A DNA stretch of 64,000 nt, from contig JAECYW010000006.1 in the NCBI GenBank assembly GCA_023014335.1, positions 930,001 to 994,000 of the forward strand, in the 5' to 3' direction. The notes under the pieces are model-generated. The model made no database searches. It worked only from the letters and a program-made list of their open reading frames with translations, and was not told where the DNA came from. The stretch comes from Galerina marginata (taxonomy: Eukaryota > Basidiomycota > Agaricomycetes > Agaricales > Galerinaceae). This document shows, piece by piece, positions 21,052 to 34,255 of the stretch (position 1 is the stretch's first letter; each line of letters begins with the position of its first letter). The translations under genes and the position numbers were made by a program.

Positions 21052-22502
21052 TCATACTGACGTGGTATCAGAACGGCAACTTGAAGTATGACGAGGCTTG
21101 CTATCAAGAGCGCAGCTCAAGCATAGGCAATACGCCTGGCCCACCAGCGAGCGAAGCAGCTCGATTTCACCTTCTTTTGCTCCAGCACAAAAGTAGGCTT
21201 CGAGTATGTGAAGAGGCTTTGGCGGAGGAATATCGTATATAGGTGGGTTTATTCCATGGCCACTTCTTCCGCGAGCAACAGAAATGAGGTCGGTAATTTC
21301 GCGTGCGGAGTCGAGGTGAAGAATTGATAGGGAAGGACAAAGCCATGTTGGTTGGTCCGCTCCAGCGACCGGGCGGCTGAGCGCCTTGTATAAATCTGTC
21401 TCTTGCCCGTCCGGAAGCAAGTGGGCAGCTGCCTGGCCGATGGCGTTGTAAGAGTCGTCTTTAATGTAGAGGCATGACAAGTTGGGCAGCCGCGCCAGCC
21501 AACGGATGAGGAAAGGTACGTCGTCCTGTTTGATGCTATTGATGAGCTCGAGGGTGTGGAGGTTGGTTGGGCGGTGAATAGGCTCGCTCCATGCTAGGAA
21601 GAAGGGTACCATGGAAGGAGGAGGGGTGTTGGGTTCTTGAACTTGCCAATACCAGAATGTATTCGGATAGCGAAGGGTGTGGTCGATGGATAGAATTTGA
21701 AGAGCTGGGGCTGCGATGCTCATCAGCAGTTGGGCTGAATATCGAACATGCCTGAGGCGAAGGGTGTTGAGCTTGTGTAAGGTAATCGTAGGCCGGGCTA
21801 GAGGTGTTCCGCGGTGATTCAGTTCCTCAAGTTCTATTGTCGTCGCTTCAGGCAAACGAACCAGGTAATCCCAGGTGTCCATCATCTTCGATTGGTCATC
21901 TCGACGAATTGGGGGTTGGTACCGCGTCGATGGTAAAGTAACAGAGTTGTCACCACGGCGGAGGGAAAAGTATTTGATAGAAGGTCCAAGGAATCCCAAT
22001 GTCCATGGTCTAGAAATGCCATTTGCGGTGAAAGAGTTTCGTTCCACGCTTCATGTTATTCGTGATTCCCTCAAAAAAAAGTCTAGGATCGTTATGTGTC
22101 GACGTTGGTCTGCTGCCGTGTAAAGAAAGTCCTTCCAAGGGATTGTATAGGTCGATCCAGCGAGTAGCGGAAACGACCTCGTACCCCAAATCCGCAACAA
22201 CCCAATTTCCGGCCAGGTCGATTAACTCCTTCAAGGCTTTCTTGTGCTTGCTTAGTCGTGCGTCGGGGGCTATCATGATATACAAAGGTGAAGCCTTGGC
22301 CTTCGTAACCTGCCGTTCCAGAGCCGAGGGAGGGGTCCTCTTGAAGATAGATATTATCCCCCAGAGCCGTGGCGTCTGGTTGATAATGTCGTGCCTGGCA
22401 GACCAGCGAAAGGGGTGCTAGGAAGTTGATCCCGAACGTGAAGATCCCTATTTCAAAGGCAGTAATCAGAATTTCAGGCGGTATGTCGTGCATGTCGACC
22501 AT
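21052..22502 (-). pseudogene. F-box-like gene, frameshifted
   Basis: The start at 22502 gives an F-box-like opening MVDMHDIPPEILITAFEIG then FLAPLSLVCQ. Directly after it, near 22410, the frame breaks: the next frame continues exactly as the family expects, HDIINQTPRLWGIISIF and LERQVTKAKASPLYIMIAPD. The junction lacks GT...AG and looks like loss of about five bases, where GCATGGCAC is expected but GCAC is present. A second frame change is needed near 22047, after which 21052-22047 runs on with leucine-rich pieces such as LHKLNTLRLRHVR, FLIRWLARLPNLSCLYI and LCPSLSILHLDSAREITDL. The locus could be expressed as a truncated protein, but a pseudogene is the simplest reading. Confidence 0.6.
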
Positions 22503-23199
22503 TTTCTGTGTGGAAGAGAAAGTGTGAACGAAGTGCCAGCGGATTGAGGAGTTTGTCTTCGAGGTTGAAGGGTATTTTATACTTGCTGAGCCATCATAAG
22601 AGTGTCGACGCCCACGATATTTGTGATCAAGAATACATAGGACCCGAACTCGGCGTCGAGTCATCTATGACCTGTCCAAAAACCGAAAATGTCAGTCAAA
22701 ATGCTTGAAATAGAGAAATATAAAAAGCCAGCCGGTTTCAAGCTTAGGAATAGAAGTAGACCAAAGTCGTGACTCGACGAGGTACCGGTTGGGCGCGCGC
22801 TATTCGACGCTTGCGCTGGAAGTTGACATGAAGATGAGTTCGTTACCGGACAACTTTGACGGAGCCCAGAGTCACCAATTTCTCCATGGCGTTCTGAAGA
22901 TCATCTGAAGATTAGTGCTGTAGGAAATGTGGGACTAGATGAACATACCAATGAGCCTAAACCTACAATCGATGCAAATGCAATGTGCGTTATCTATGAT
23001 GGAACGACTCGGCGGAGGAGGTCGATGTCTTCTTGACCAGCAGTCCGACATAGAGGAGATGGAGATGCCATGAAGACGACTGGGCCGGCGAATGTCGTGA
23101 CTAGGACCAGCGGTTCCGCCTCTTACGGGCCATAGATTAAGTGTCAACAAATTCCAAGTCATCATCCATTGAGAGAATCATGAGAGGGCAAAGTCACAC

Positions 23200-24185
23200 A
23201 GGCTGACTCTCCCCAGTAGATGGCACAGCAAGTGCGTCGTAGATACTGGCTTCTTCGCTGATGGGTAATTCATTGGCCGCCCACCCAGAAAAAGTTACCG
23301 CAGTCTTTGAAAGAGAGGCGTACGGGATTGGATTTGGCAGTCGAGCCAGCCAGCGGATGAGATACGGTATGTCGCCAATCTCAATGGCAATTATTGAGCT
23401 CTAGAGTATGGAGGTCGGTTGGCGTAAAGCCAGGTGCACTCCACTGTGCGAATAACGGCGCCAGTGACAGTTTGAAGTTGTAACGTCGATTGTTAAGAGG
23501 GAAGTCTTCATAGATGGACAGTGTTTCAAGGGAGGTTGCGGTAATCTTGAAAAGAACTTCAGGCCAGGGTCACCTTCAACCGAATATTTCGTAGTTGTCA
23601 CAGTCGAATAGCCGTACGACCGTAGGTTAGATATGGTCGACAGGTATGACTTCTGGGACATGGGCCAGATCATCCTGTGTTTCGACAACTTTGGCGATAT
23701 GGTAAATTGGGCTGAAATGTCGGATCATGGGACCGAGGAAACGTATGCTCCACGACCTGGGTAGAGAATATGCTGTGAAAGAGCGCAATTTGGTTTCGCG
23801 CTTAGTGGAAGTGTTGGCTCCTTCGAAGAACGGACTGGAATCGTCATGGTCCGGCTTGCTCCAGGTTAGAGTGTGCTCCTACAGAGAGTGGTAAATGTGA
23901 ATCCAACAATAGCCAGAAATGAATAGAGTATTCACATGGGCGATAACTCAGTTGTTGTATAAATCGTCGGTTCGTGACCTTTTCTGCCTCAGAACGCGCT
24001 GTGGGCTATGATACATTGTAATCGACAATGTATCCCCCGACAGCCAGGGGGTATGCTCGATAATACCTCGCCACTGCTGCAGACCGGGACAAGGAGGAAG
24101 GAAGCTGATCCCCCCGGTGCACACACCCAGCTCGAAGGCTGCTGCATTGGTTTCGGGTGGATATCGACCACTTTGGAAACGGGCG
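23200..24185 (-). pseudogene. Second, more decayed copy of the same F-box-like gene
   Basis: Reading the minus strand across frames recovers the family in order: PPETNAAAFELGVCTGGISF near 24170-24110, WRGIIEHTPWLSGD near 24050, and RWLARLPN near 23340, matching the copy at 21052-22502. Stops and frame changes separate the pieces, and no intron set restores them. It is therefore a diverged, broken duplicate lying head-to-tail with the first. Sequence between the two (22503-23199) also holds a fragment resembling the C-terminal part, near 23100. Confidence 0.5.
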
Positions 24186-24989
24186 TAAGAAAATTGGGCT
24201 GCTGTCGGTCATCTAGATCTGTAAATTGTGTATTAATTTATTTAAGCACTGACGAAATGGAGCCACAGACTCGACCGATGCAATTTCTGAGTCAACAAGT
24301 CTCCAATGTGTCCTTTGACGATTCATTGTCGTGTGAACAACCGAGGGACCATGGAAGTATCGGGGCCGACTTGGGACAACTACATGGAACTGGAAAATAT
24401 TTTCAATTCTCCGAGATATACATTGGTGATATGCACTAAGTCATGATGAGAAGGAATGGTGCAATAGAGTCATTCAAACTCGTAGTAAAAAACCTGACGA
24501 ACAACTTAGTATCATGTACTCATATTATTTGAATAGTAGACTCACAACGAAATTTCATCCGGTACCTATGCGAAGGTGTCCTTTCCAGGCGGGCACATAC
24601 GAAACCAAAAGCACTTCGCAAGTGGGTGTGGCGGTTACACAAGGCAATCCACCAGCTAGGAATGGCGCATAACTACGACAAGAAAGTCGCAACCAGACGT
24701 CGGTCTCTCATCGCTCCGTTACCCTCGAAGTCGTAAAATTCGCGACTCAAGAATGCAGCACGACTGCTGCTTCGATGTTTGTGGAAAGGTGGTTGAAAGA
24801 AAAAAAGTTGGGGTTGGCATCACTTTGGGGCCAATTTTTCTTTTTACCCACGAATTTTGCAGTATTCTACACCAATATGGGGTAAACGGAATCTCGCAAC
24901 TTAGTTCGCAACTATTAGCTGCGGCAGTGCGGCTGGGGCTCTGCACACCAATTAACCTTTGAACAGAGTGCAACCCTCCTCCGCCTACC
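24186..24989. other. Intergenic, no gene seen
   Basis: Only short frames are present. The stretch precedes the intact F-box-like gene and should hold its promoter; no TATA box is obvious. Confidence 0.4.
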
Positions 24990-26720
24990 ATGCCACTGCA
25001 GCTTAAATTTCTTGCCCATCTGACCCAAAGTGTATTTTCAAGAAATGCCAACGGGATTCAGCCCATATCCCCTGGTTTGACTTCTCGTCCGGGTGAGTGT
25101 TCGACTTCAAGATGGTGGATAAGTAAGTAACTTACTCATTGGCATGTAATCAATTCAGAACAAAACTTTGCTTTAAACCAAGACCTGCTTTGGCGCATCC
25201 TAAATATTAACGCGGATATGGACCTGGAGTCCGAGGGACGGATTCCAGCTCTGACTACTCTCCGACGTGCCTCACAAGTTTCCAGTTTCTGGAGGGACCT
25301 TGTCCTCTCGAGCCCTTCGCTTTGGGGAAAGGTTATCAATCTTGATCGCCTTAACCAGGTAACGGATGACTGGAGAGATGAGGTTCTACGAAGGGCGGGA
25401 GAATCGCCACTCCACCTGAAAGGGACTACGGGAATCACCAAGAAGAGCGCTAGGTTTTTCGCATTTGTTTTGGTCCACCACTGGGAAAGGATACGGATCC
25501 TTGACCTGGATCCACGTGGAGAAATTAAGTATATCGGCGACGAATTAGGTGTTGCTTTGTTCAGTCATCCAGCTCCTTTTCTCGAAAGCTTTACTGTCCC
25601 ATCATTATACTTCAACAGGCTCCTCGTCGTTGACGACAAATATCACCTTTTCTCCAATGAAGCCCCGTCCTTGCGTCATTTCAGGTCATTTTCAGCCGAA
25701 ATACAAGCCCACCTCAATGCACCATGGATCCCTCAGCTTCGTAGCTTCTACCTATATCATTCAGTTACTTCTCATCAGTTACTCAAAGCATTTGCAACTA
25801 TGCCATTCCTCGAAAAATTCACCGGAAAATGTCATTTAATAGCCGAGCCAGAAGCCAGCTCTTTGCCTGTGGTGACTTTACGTCATCTAAGCCAGATCAT
25901 TGTCGATCCAGGAGACTCTAAAGAATGGATCAATGTCTTATCGAAGATCACACCGGCACCTGCATGCTCACTCAACTTTATCCTGAGCCTGAGGACTGTA
26001 AACCCCATAACCACCAAAGAGTTGTTCACCGCTTGCGACGTTCTTTCTACCTATTCTCAGCGCTATTTCAATATTCAAAAGGAGCGTTCGATTTGCCTTC
26101 GCATTACAGAAAAGGTATTCAATCTCTACGAAGTCGTGGTCGCTGATAACTTTAATACCCCTACTACGGACGTATTTGCCTTTTATTTGAATTTGTGGTG
26201 CTCTCCTTTTCCCACCCATGCATCCTCGATTTTCCTTAGTTATCTGACTCTATACCCCTGGGACAAAGTTGAACATTTGATTCTAGCAATTGAAGACACC
26301 CCCGACCCCTCTGACTCAAACTTGACTAAAACCCTCTCCTCGCTCAGGTCACTGCAATCGCTAACTCTCAAGACCGAAACACTTCAACTTCTAGTAGAAA
26401 TCCCTCCAGACATTGGAGGTACTCTTTTCCCATCCCTTCGACAGCTCAACTATTCCTCCCTAACCCCTCGAGGTGAACTGCATCCAGACGCTTTGAATGC
26501 ATTGAAGCGGTTCCTTACCTCAAGAGAAGAGCTTAGACGGCCAATAGAAGTACTTGAATTGCAAGGATACGTGGATGGAATGTCCGAGCAAGACTTTCAA
26601 TTTCTCGATGCTTTCGTTGGCTTGCGAGTCGTCTGGTGGGTTAATGGACAAAAGAAGGAACATATTTGTGGTAGTACGGTGCCCAACGTGGTTGGTTCAG
26701 TTCAAGAGAGAAGTTTGTAA
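24990..26720 (+). CDS. F-box-like protein, Agaricomycete type (554 aa, 2 exons)
   Basis: Exons 24990-25092 and 25159-26720 close to 554 residues. The intron has GTGAGT and TTCAG ends. The F-box-like region spans residues 38-95: NQDLLWRILNIN, TLRRASQVSSFWRDLVLSSP and SLWGKVINLDRLNQ. This is the common mushroom form, in which the canonical LP start is replaced by a Leu/Trp start and the SPSLWG motif follows. The rest has many Leu-rich segments (SLRSLQSLTLKTETLQLL, LEVLELQGYVDG) typical of the substrate-binding half. It is intact, unlike the two neighbours at 21.0-24.2 kb, and belongs to a different subfamily from the long genes at the ends of the window. An SCF adaptor role is inferred from the fold only. 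Confidence 0.8.
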
Positions 26721-27392
26721 TTTGGGTGTTGGTGGTACGTATTTAAATAATATGAATGATGAATCTTGATATTTAGTGCCAAGCCATAATACATTATTAG
26801 TACTATATGCTGCTAGAACCTCGGTCTTACGCTAAAGTTCCTAGTGATCTGATCGAAATCCATATGCGATTAAAAACTCTAAAAGATTGACGAAGGCGCC
26901 TTTCTAGAACTTTCACAACATCACCCATCGATTCGTCAATCAATCTGCGCTGACCGGAACCACAGCCACTCACCTCCCCTCAACAACTTTTTGTCCTCTT
27001 ATATTTATTGTATTTTGAGAGCCAAGACAATAGGTTCTGACAACTCAACGTCTGTTGGGCGTCGTGCCTACTTGCTATTTATGACCTTATCTCACCATCC
27101 ACTGCTCAATGCTCAGGGATTTTTGGGTCTCTGGTCATCAGTTTGAGAGCTCAAACTGATACCGACAGAGTACCCAAACGCCGGCACCAATCAACTGCGA
27201 ACCGTCTGAACTTTTCTTTGCAAGTTGCCCCTATTTAAATTTCTATTTTGCGTCCTTCCCAATCAGAGGGAACGACGCTTTATTCTAATTTCTTTAATAA
27301 AAAAAAATAGATAACCATGAACCTTTTAAGTGCTGAAGGTGGCCGGTTTTCTAACGTTACAAGTGGACGGCAGGAGGAAATGTGGATGTCAA

Positions 27393-27480
27393 GGATTTGA
27401 ACTCCGGGGCGTTCTAGAATTCTGAGACCGATTGCGCATTTTCCCAGATTCAGTAGGTGTGGCGCAGCTGCGGCCCGATG
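27393..27480 (-). repeat. Dispersed repeat, copy A, with a tRNA-like B box
   Basis: On the minus strand GCTGCGCCACACCTACTGAA and TCTGGG match 43338-43372 almost exactly, and weaker similarity continues downstream. The same strand holds GAGTTCAAATCC at 27404-27393, a good pol III B-box, with TGCGCAATCGG about 36 bases before it. It may be a SINE-like element. Confidence 0.45.
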
Positions 27481-30400
27481 ACTGATCATCGCGGACTTCG
27501 AACTTCGTTTAAGAAACTTAACACACTGAAGGCCGATATGATTTAGTGTGCTGCATTTGAATCACTACATTTACCAGACCCGAGCTCGGCTAAAATTGAA
27601 CGTTACCTCCTCAATTTCTGACACGTGAAGTCCTGGAACATCACGTTTTCTGTTTATTCTCAGACTTCGCCTTCTCAATCGAGGATCCTCGAGGCTAAAC
27701 CCCCAATTAATTTAGCGGTATCTCACGTATCCCAAGGTGGTGGCATGTGTATTTTCCACGCGGGGGCATCTTTTCTGCGATTCTGACATTATTTCTAAGC
27801 AGGGTGAGAAAACGAAACCAAATTTCTTCCAATTGGCCTCGCTCTTGAAACTACCCGGATCTTCGGGCCATTGAAAGCTGCTCAGAGCTGGGCAGTTGTC
27901 TCGAGATTGGTTTGGCTGTGAAAATTCGTCGTTGCATTCGTTGCTAATGTTCCGAGTCCTCTGAGCACTTAGCTGGTGAAATGTCGATCCTTGCACTGCT
28001 TACTCTCAAATGCCACCGCTACAGCATCATCAATAGAAGCTATCAGACCAAGGAAAAGAGGGGCCGGTATTGCATTAGTTCTCGGGTAGAGTTCTGTAAG
28101 TTACCTTGCTCCATGATAGTACACGTGTGCTGGATTGATCTCGGTTTCAGATGGGATTCGATGATATTCCGTTTTTGGCCTAGAATACTTGAATATCGGA
28201 ATACCGTGGAGCCAGAGTGCATCAGAAATCGTCAGAAGGAAGCCCGGGGCTGGGTTTTATTGCATGTTCTGGTTTTATGGAGATGCGGGACCACCCGACA
28301 TTCGTAGATCTGACTCAGGCACGAAAAAAGAAAACCACAGATGCCGTCTCGTGTTGGAAGAGCCGTTCTCCCGGTTGAGATTGAACTGCGATGCAACTAT
28401 TGATACGGTCTACAAACATAACCATTCCAAAATCTCGATGGACTGGCAGTGATTGGCATTGCTATCAGTATCGTTCTGGGTCTCGTCATGACCCTTTCAA
28501 TGACATGCCGTACGAGTATATCACAGCCTTACCCATGACTAAAGGAAATCGGCGCGCACCACCTGCCTATCGATAGTTACTCCTTGATGGATCACTGTGA
28601 ATTTAATTTTTTTGATAGAAATTGTAGAAACTGCCTGTACAGCTTTGATGTATCATCGCTACGCGGCATTGAGTCCCAAGCGCAGAAGCCTCCTAAAATT
28701 CGAGTCAATTTGAAATCACTGTAGCTTCTCAGCGAAATTATCGAAGTGACCAGTGGTTTTAACCTGGCCATCTTAAGATTTTTATGCTGGCCATCAAAAT
28801 TCCAGCCAGTATCCTCAGTTTCTTTGACAAAAGCTGAGCTACTGCCTAAACGAAGAGGTTTGGCTGGGGAGCTTGGGATTGTTTGGTTGCTGGACTTTGG
28901 GCTCCTGGACCACTGTGACCTCAGTGGAGTTCTTTACTTTGCTTCTGTCCCTGAGTCTCTCCGGGTAATGACACAGCCGCTACACCATGGTTCCGATTAC
29001 TGGGGAAAAGGGATATCGTCAGGTTCATAACATGCGCCTAGCGCTAGGAATGTAAGAAGTTAAAACCGTGCCCGGAGATCTCGAATGACTAGTTGCTTTG
29101 GGCTTTATAAATAGGTACATATTAAAGGGATCCATAGACTTGTGGCGGTCTTGATTCTGATTGTGAGCGACCTTTGGACGAACACGGCATTTCATCGAGA
29201 AGGAAGGGGGGAAATACCCGCAGTATTATTTTCAGTCAGGTTCTCTGTATCAGGTTTCGGGGGCTAACAAATCGGGGTGCTGGGCTACTCGTCCATTCGC
29301 CGGTCCATACGCAGTCACGGTGGTTAGGTTGCCCTCGACCTGAACAATGAAAGCTTTCTGAGGGTCCTCACGGCCATAGTTCTACTCGCCACCATCCGCG
29401 ACCATCTACTCGATTTTACCGCCAAGTTCGGTGTTCACCTGCGCATGACCTCGCGTCCACACTCGTACGCCGTCAAAATATGAGCCGTGACCTGGAAAGT
29501 ACTTTTTTCTTTAATTTCAACTTCACAAAAAATAGTTTTTGCCCAAGTTGGTTGTGACTTATTTTTTACGTATTGACTGTGAGACCCAAATCATAAGGCA
29601 CAGAACGCCGTGCAACCCGCCCTATTTTAGTTTCTGATCCTGGAGTTACTGCTTGTCTGGCATGAGTTAACGATAAGAACGACGCGGGAATATCGGGGTG
29701 ATTGGTAAAATGTGGCCTCACAAAACTTGGGGTAATAAAGGTCAAAGAAATATGTGTTCCACTGGATTCCGCGGGTAGTTTGAATACTTGAAAGTATATC
29801 CATGGACTGCTAGAATAGATATGTAACTCTGCAACAAAATAGATCATTGTAATTAATTTTACCGTCAGGCCCTTTCTCGGATTGCGGCTCAGTTATGGGT
29901 GGATTGGTGGCTTTGACCTGGATCGCATGCCATTGATAAGGCCGATGCCGACCATCCATGATGGTTTATTTTTGCCTCGGACCTCCCATCATGAGCGACT
30001 CTCAAGACTCATAAAACCTTCACTGAGAAGAAGAAATGGAGGGTATCCGAGATGTAAGCTGTACATTCCTAAGTTCCGTTGACAAACGCCAGATAATATG
30101 TTTCCCCATTTATCAGCTATTTCATCATTGTAGAGATGTTGCTTGCTTATTCGTCAAGCTCGAATCTTTTGTGGCACACAGGAAATCGTATATGGAATGG
30201 AAGCGTCAGGTCTATTAATTGTAATTCACATGCCCTACCGAGCATGGGTAAAACTTGAATCCGATCCAAAAAAGGAGCGGCCGGTACCAGGGACTGTCAC
30301 CGGGTTATAATGAAATACTGAAGATATAACTTTCAATTATTCCACCTAGTTGCTTAACCTTCCAAAATATATGGATTATAGAAGGAAGAAAAGACGTGGC

Positions 30401-32540
30401 TTAATGATACTCGCCCTGCCACCATGACCCACCTCTTTCCCTCTCGTTTTCTGTTTGTATCCATAAACTGGGTGCTGCGCAGCTAAAACTGGAGCATACA
30501 CCAAATGGAAGATCACGATGAATCAAAATTCCAGATTTGGAGCGTCTCGCTACGTTTATGCGAAGGTTAGCTTTATCGGGTACGAGTAAGCGCCTATCAG
30601 GATCTTGATGATTACGATGCGGTGTGACCTCTTGACCCGGCTCCGAAACTACCTGCTTCTCCCTCACAAAGCCTAGCAGGAGTCGGAGGCTCTGAGAGTT
30701 GCATAAGATTTGACGCTGACTTTTACTCACCTGTAACTACCCTAGAGTCGTGTTGGCGCCGGCGCTTGGTCTTTCCTTTTTTGGCGCGAAACCCGAATAC
30801 CCTGATGGGACAAGGCTGGTCTCCAAACCGAGTTCAAGTTTTGAAGAACGTGTGTCAGTCGATGAGTCAGAGGCGTCGACAAGTTTCAAGCTCCATAAGT
30901 CCTATCTAGGTTGCGAATTTTTTGAAGTTTCGAGCAGGCGTTTTCGTGCAATAACTTCTCGTCCTGGGCGCGGTCTAATGATTCAAGGAAATTCTGCCTA
31001 GCAATCCAATATTTCTGGAAACTGACCGGAGAATATGGGCGCATGAGCACACCAGGACATAAACTGCAATGGGTAGAATCTAAGTGACTCGAATCAAATA
31101 TGCAGTCGAAAGCGTTCAAATCTAAAGCCTCGGTTGTTGACTCTGGTCCAGCAATTCTTTTTCGCTTCAATGTTTTACCAGCACTGTCCGCAGTAAAATC
31201 TTCATCTGCGATCGTAGAATATGGCATCCCGCCATTCCATTCCCGCGCATACCACTAAGCGTATTAGGACATCGACATTGCAACTGCGGCTTTTTCATCA
31301 AGGAATCGTTCTGAACTTTGGTAGGAGTCATGGTCAGCTGCCCGGGTGGAAGTCCATAAGGGGCCAAAATGACACCGTTATGTGGGTTCCTATTCCCACT
31401 GGCTCTTGACTAGTACGCCCACAAAACGTTGCTGTAATGCATCCTTACGAAATGGCAGGGTTCCACTTCGACAGACTTAACCACACCTAGTCCGCCGTCG
31501 GTGTTTTTGGAGAATAGCTTCCGGCCTACCTTCTTACAAATGACGATGACGACTAAGTACTGAAGATACCTTGGATCGTCGGAATGCTGTTGAGTTTCTA
31601 GGCTTTCCGTACATTTCCGTTTCCGGTGGGGTTTCAACGGGAGTGAGTCTGAGGTGCGCTTGTAGATTCCGGTAAGGCTAACGAATCAAAATTTGTCGAG
31701 AGCGTATGGTAGACTAAACTTTGTGTGGCGCAGTAGCGTAAAGGCACGGCTTTTAGGCGCTAGGATGGCGTAATGTGTGGTGGGGAGATCATGCTTAAAC
31801 GACAATCATAGTTAGCGCCCAGAAGTCAGGCGCCGCAGTTCGGAGACAGAGGCGGTGCTATTGCGGGGTGACAAAAATCTGGACAAGTTACGTTGACATG
31901 ATAAAGTTGTCATCTCTATGGGCGGGTTGAAGTGTTCGATATCATAGGACCTGACGAGTTTGGTAATCAGTTCATGGAAGACATGCGGAAGAACGGTGCT
32001 AAAACCTTCTATTTCTGTGACAAACTTAAATAAAAAATTTTTTGTGTCTATTTCAAACATGCCTCGGATGAGTTTAGAAACACAAAGGTCCAAAGGATGC
32101 CCATGAGCGGTTAGGTAACAAAATGCTGTGGCTATGGTTCAACTGCATCAATCATGAACAGTCCAAAGTTAGAACTCACAATTTCTCATTGTTCTGTCAT
32201 CCAGCGACTTGGTCGAACGAAACTCTCGTTCGAGGCGGTATCAGAATTGACCAATGCAGGTGTCGTAGGGTGTCGTCCAGGCGTAAAACGCGCATCTGCC
32301 GGAGCCAATGACAAGACCCGGCATCTCGGCAGCCCAGCAACATAGGACCGTGGGAAGATACTACAACGATCGGATTTGGTGAGCCGCGAGGCTGCTCTTG
32401 CCTCATCTCCGTTGACCCAGAATTCAATTTGTGGATTTCCATCCTCGCACGCTGGCATATCTTTAGTGGATCTCGCTCTGTCGCCTACGGTACGCTTACT
32501 AGTCTTTGCTTACGGCTTGGTTCACTCATGAAATGTGAAA

Positions 32541-32692
32541 GCTTTTTGGGGTTTGAAGTTGAACTTTTGGTTTGACTTCATTCTGGTTGCAATTGAGCCT
32601 GCCTCGAGGCAAGCTCGCTTTTTGGGGTTCAAATTGAACTTTTGGTTTGACTTCATCCTGGTTGCAATTGGGCCTGCCTCGAGGCAAAGCTC
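32541..32692. repeat. Tandem duplication of a 76-base unit
   Basis: Units 32541-32616 and 32617-32692 share GCTTTTTGGGGTT, TTGAACTTTTGGTTTGACTT and GCCTGCCTCGAGGCAA with a few changes. The following 80 bases resemble the minus strand at about 39770-39870. Confidence 0.8.
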
Positions 32693-33039
32693 CAGTTCGT
32701 ACTTGACATCGGGACGCCCAAACACCTTGGACGGGTTTTCCATTGCGCTCGCGCTCAGACCTGCAAACCACACATTGGATTTCTGAAGGTCAGAAGCACT
32801 CGTCGAGCACTTGTCACCAGCGCAGCCTCGCCCTTTCCATCAATATTAAGGCCAACTACAACAGCTAGTTATTGCGGGATATCTTCCCTGTCTCTGGAAT
32901 CGGAACGGCGACCCAGATATAAGATCAGATTCATCAGAAAGGGAGCTACGGATCGTTCGAATACGATCGAGTGGTGAAAATACGGCAGCACTGCACGGAC
33001 GGTCGCGGAGATCATCTTCCAAGCTAATCACCTTGCCAG

Positions 33040-33047
33040 TATAAAGG
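33040..33047 (+). promoter_or_regulatory. TATA box of the nucleotidyltransferase-like gene
   Basis: TATAAAGG lies at the head of a CT-rich stretch that runs about 1.2 kb to the ATG at 34256. The long leader contains several short upstream ATG frames and likely one or more leader introns. Confidence 0.5.
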
Positions 33048-34255
33048 GCAGGCGCCGAAGCTCGATCGCTCTTGGGATTTCCTCTCCTTTATTCCTTCTT
33101 CCCTCTCCGACACCTACCCACCCCTCCCATCATCAGCTCCAACATTAGCACCAGCTTCAGCTAAGCCTCACCTCGATCAACATCTGGTATAGGTCTTCGC
33201 CATCATCCTCCAAGTTTGTCGCGTGATCTCGGAAGTTGACCGTGTCTTTTCGATTTCGACGCGGTGCTGTTTCTCTCTCTTTCCAACATCATCACCAACC
33301 ACTTCGCTACATTTCTATCAACGGCATCAACGCCAGCCACAGCCGTACGAGCTCCAGGTACGGTTTTGCAGCGATAATATTGGAACATTAGCCTCATCTG
33401 ATCCCCAGCCTCCACGTTCTCCGAGTCGACGTCGACCTCAACAGTCGAATCATCTCATCTCCCCATCTCTTCACTGCTTCAACCCTTCACGGTTCACATC
33501 CTCGGCTCTCGGAACGCAACATCGTCACATTGTTTTTACCCTGTGCCAGGCTCATAGGTCGTTTGTCATTGCACGTTCGCAACTGCCCACCCGTACGTGA
33601 CGAGCACATCGGACAGACACCAATTTGTCTAACCACATTCCTGATCAAGAACAAGTCAAGCACGGACGATTCAACTTTAGAAACATCTTTGGTGCACCTC
33701 TCCCCATTGCATCTCTGCTCAAGCTCGAGCCCAACACACGCCACGTCGAACGCGAATCCAAGCCTCGGCATTGAATCGTTTATTGATAATTAAACTTTTT
33801 CTCTCTTGTACGTCACCGTATCATGCTCTGCATCACCTCGTTCGCACGCTGACAACGCCAATTAGATCAGGCACACCCTGCTACCTAGACCGCAACTGCT
33901 CTTGTTCATCGATCTCCATCGACTCAGACCCAGTCATCGACATCGTGGGCGGTTCTCCTTAAGCCATTCGAAACCAGCCACTCGCAGTCACAGCCACCCA
34001 CCTTCACTCCTTTGGAGAATTAATAGCTGCACACCATCCTCGACAGTTTTCTCATCCGATTTCCCGAGACACCGGCATCCCTCTCGTTCGGGAGTCAGAA
34101 GAGACGGGACAACCCATACCACCACCACCACCACCACAGGTACCTGGTGGCGCCACATACCCATCGCCATATACACTATACCATACCACACGTCATACCC
34201 ACTATCCACCCACACCGATTCTCGTTTCTGTAGACAATAAACTACATCAACGCCC

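Larger units (their letters stand above)
26721..33039. other. 6.3-kb gene-poor block with repeat relics
   Basis: No gene with a supported frame or splice set is visible. Minus-strand frames at 30886-31227 and 31812-32093 have somewhat protein-like composition but no family and no partner exons. A sequence near 27390-27480 recurs inverted near 43340, and a tandem pair at 32541-32692 has a relative at 39.8 kb. Together with the lower GC this suggests old, degraded mobile sequence. Confidence 0.45.

Noticed and set aside
31725..31775. TGTGGCGCAGTAGCGTAAAGG as a tRNA gene.
   Set aside because: Only an A-box-like start is present; there is no B box and no pairing acceptor stem.
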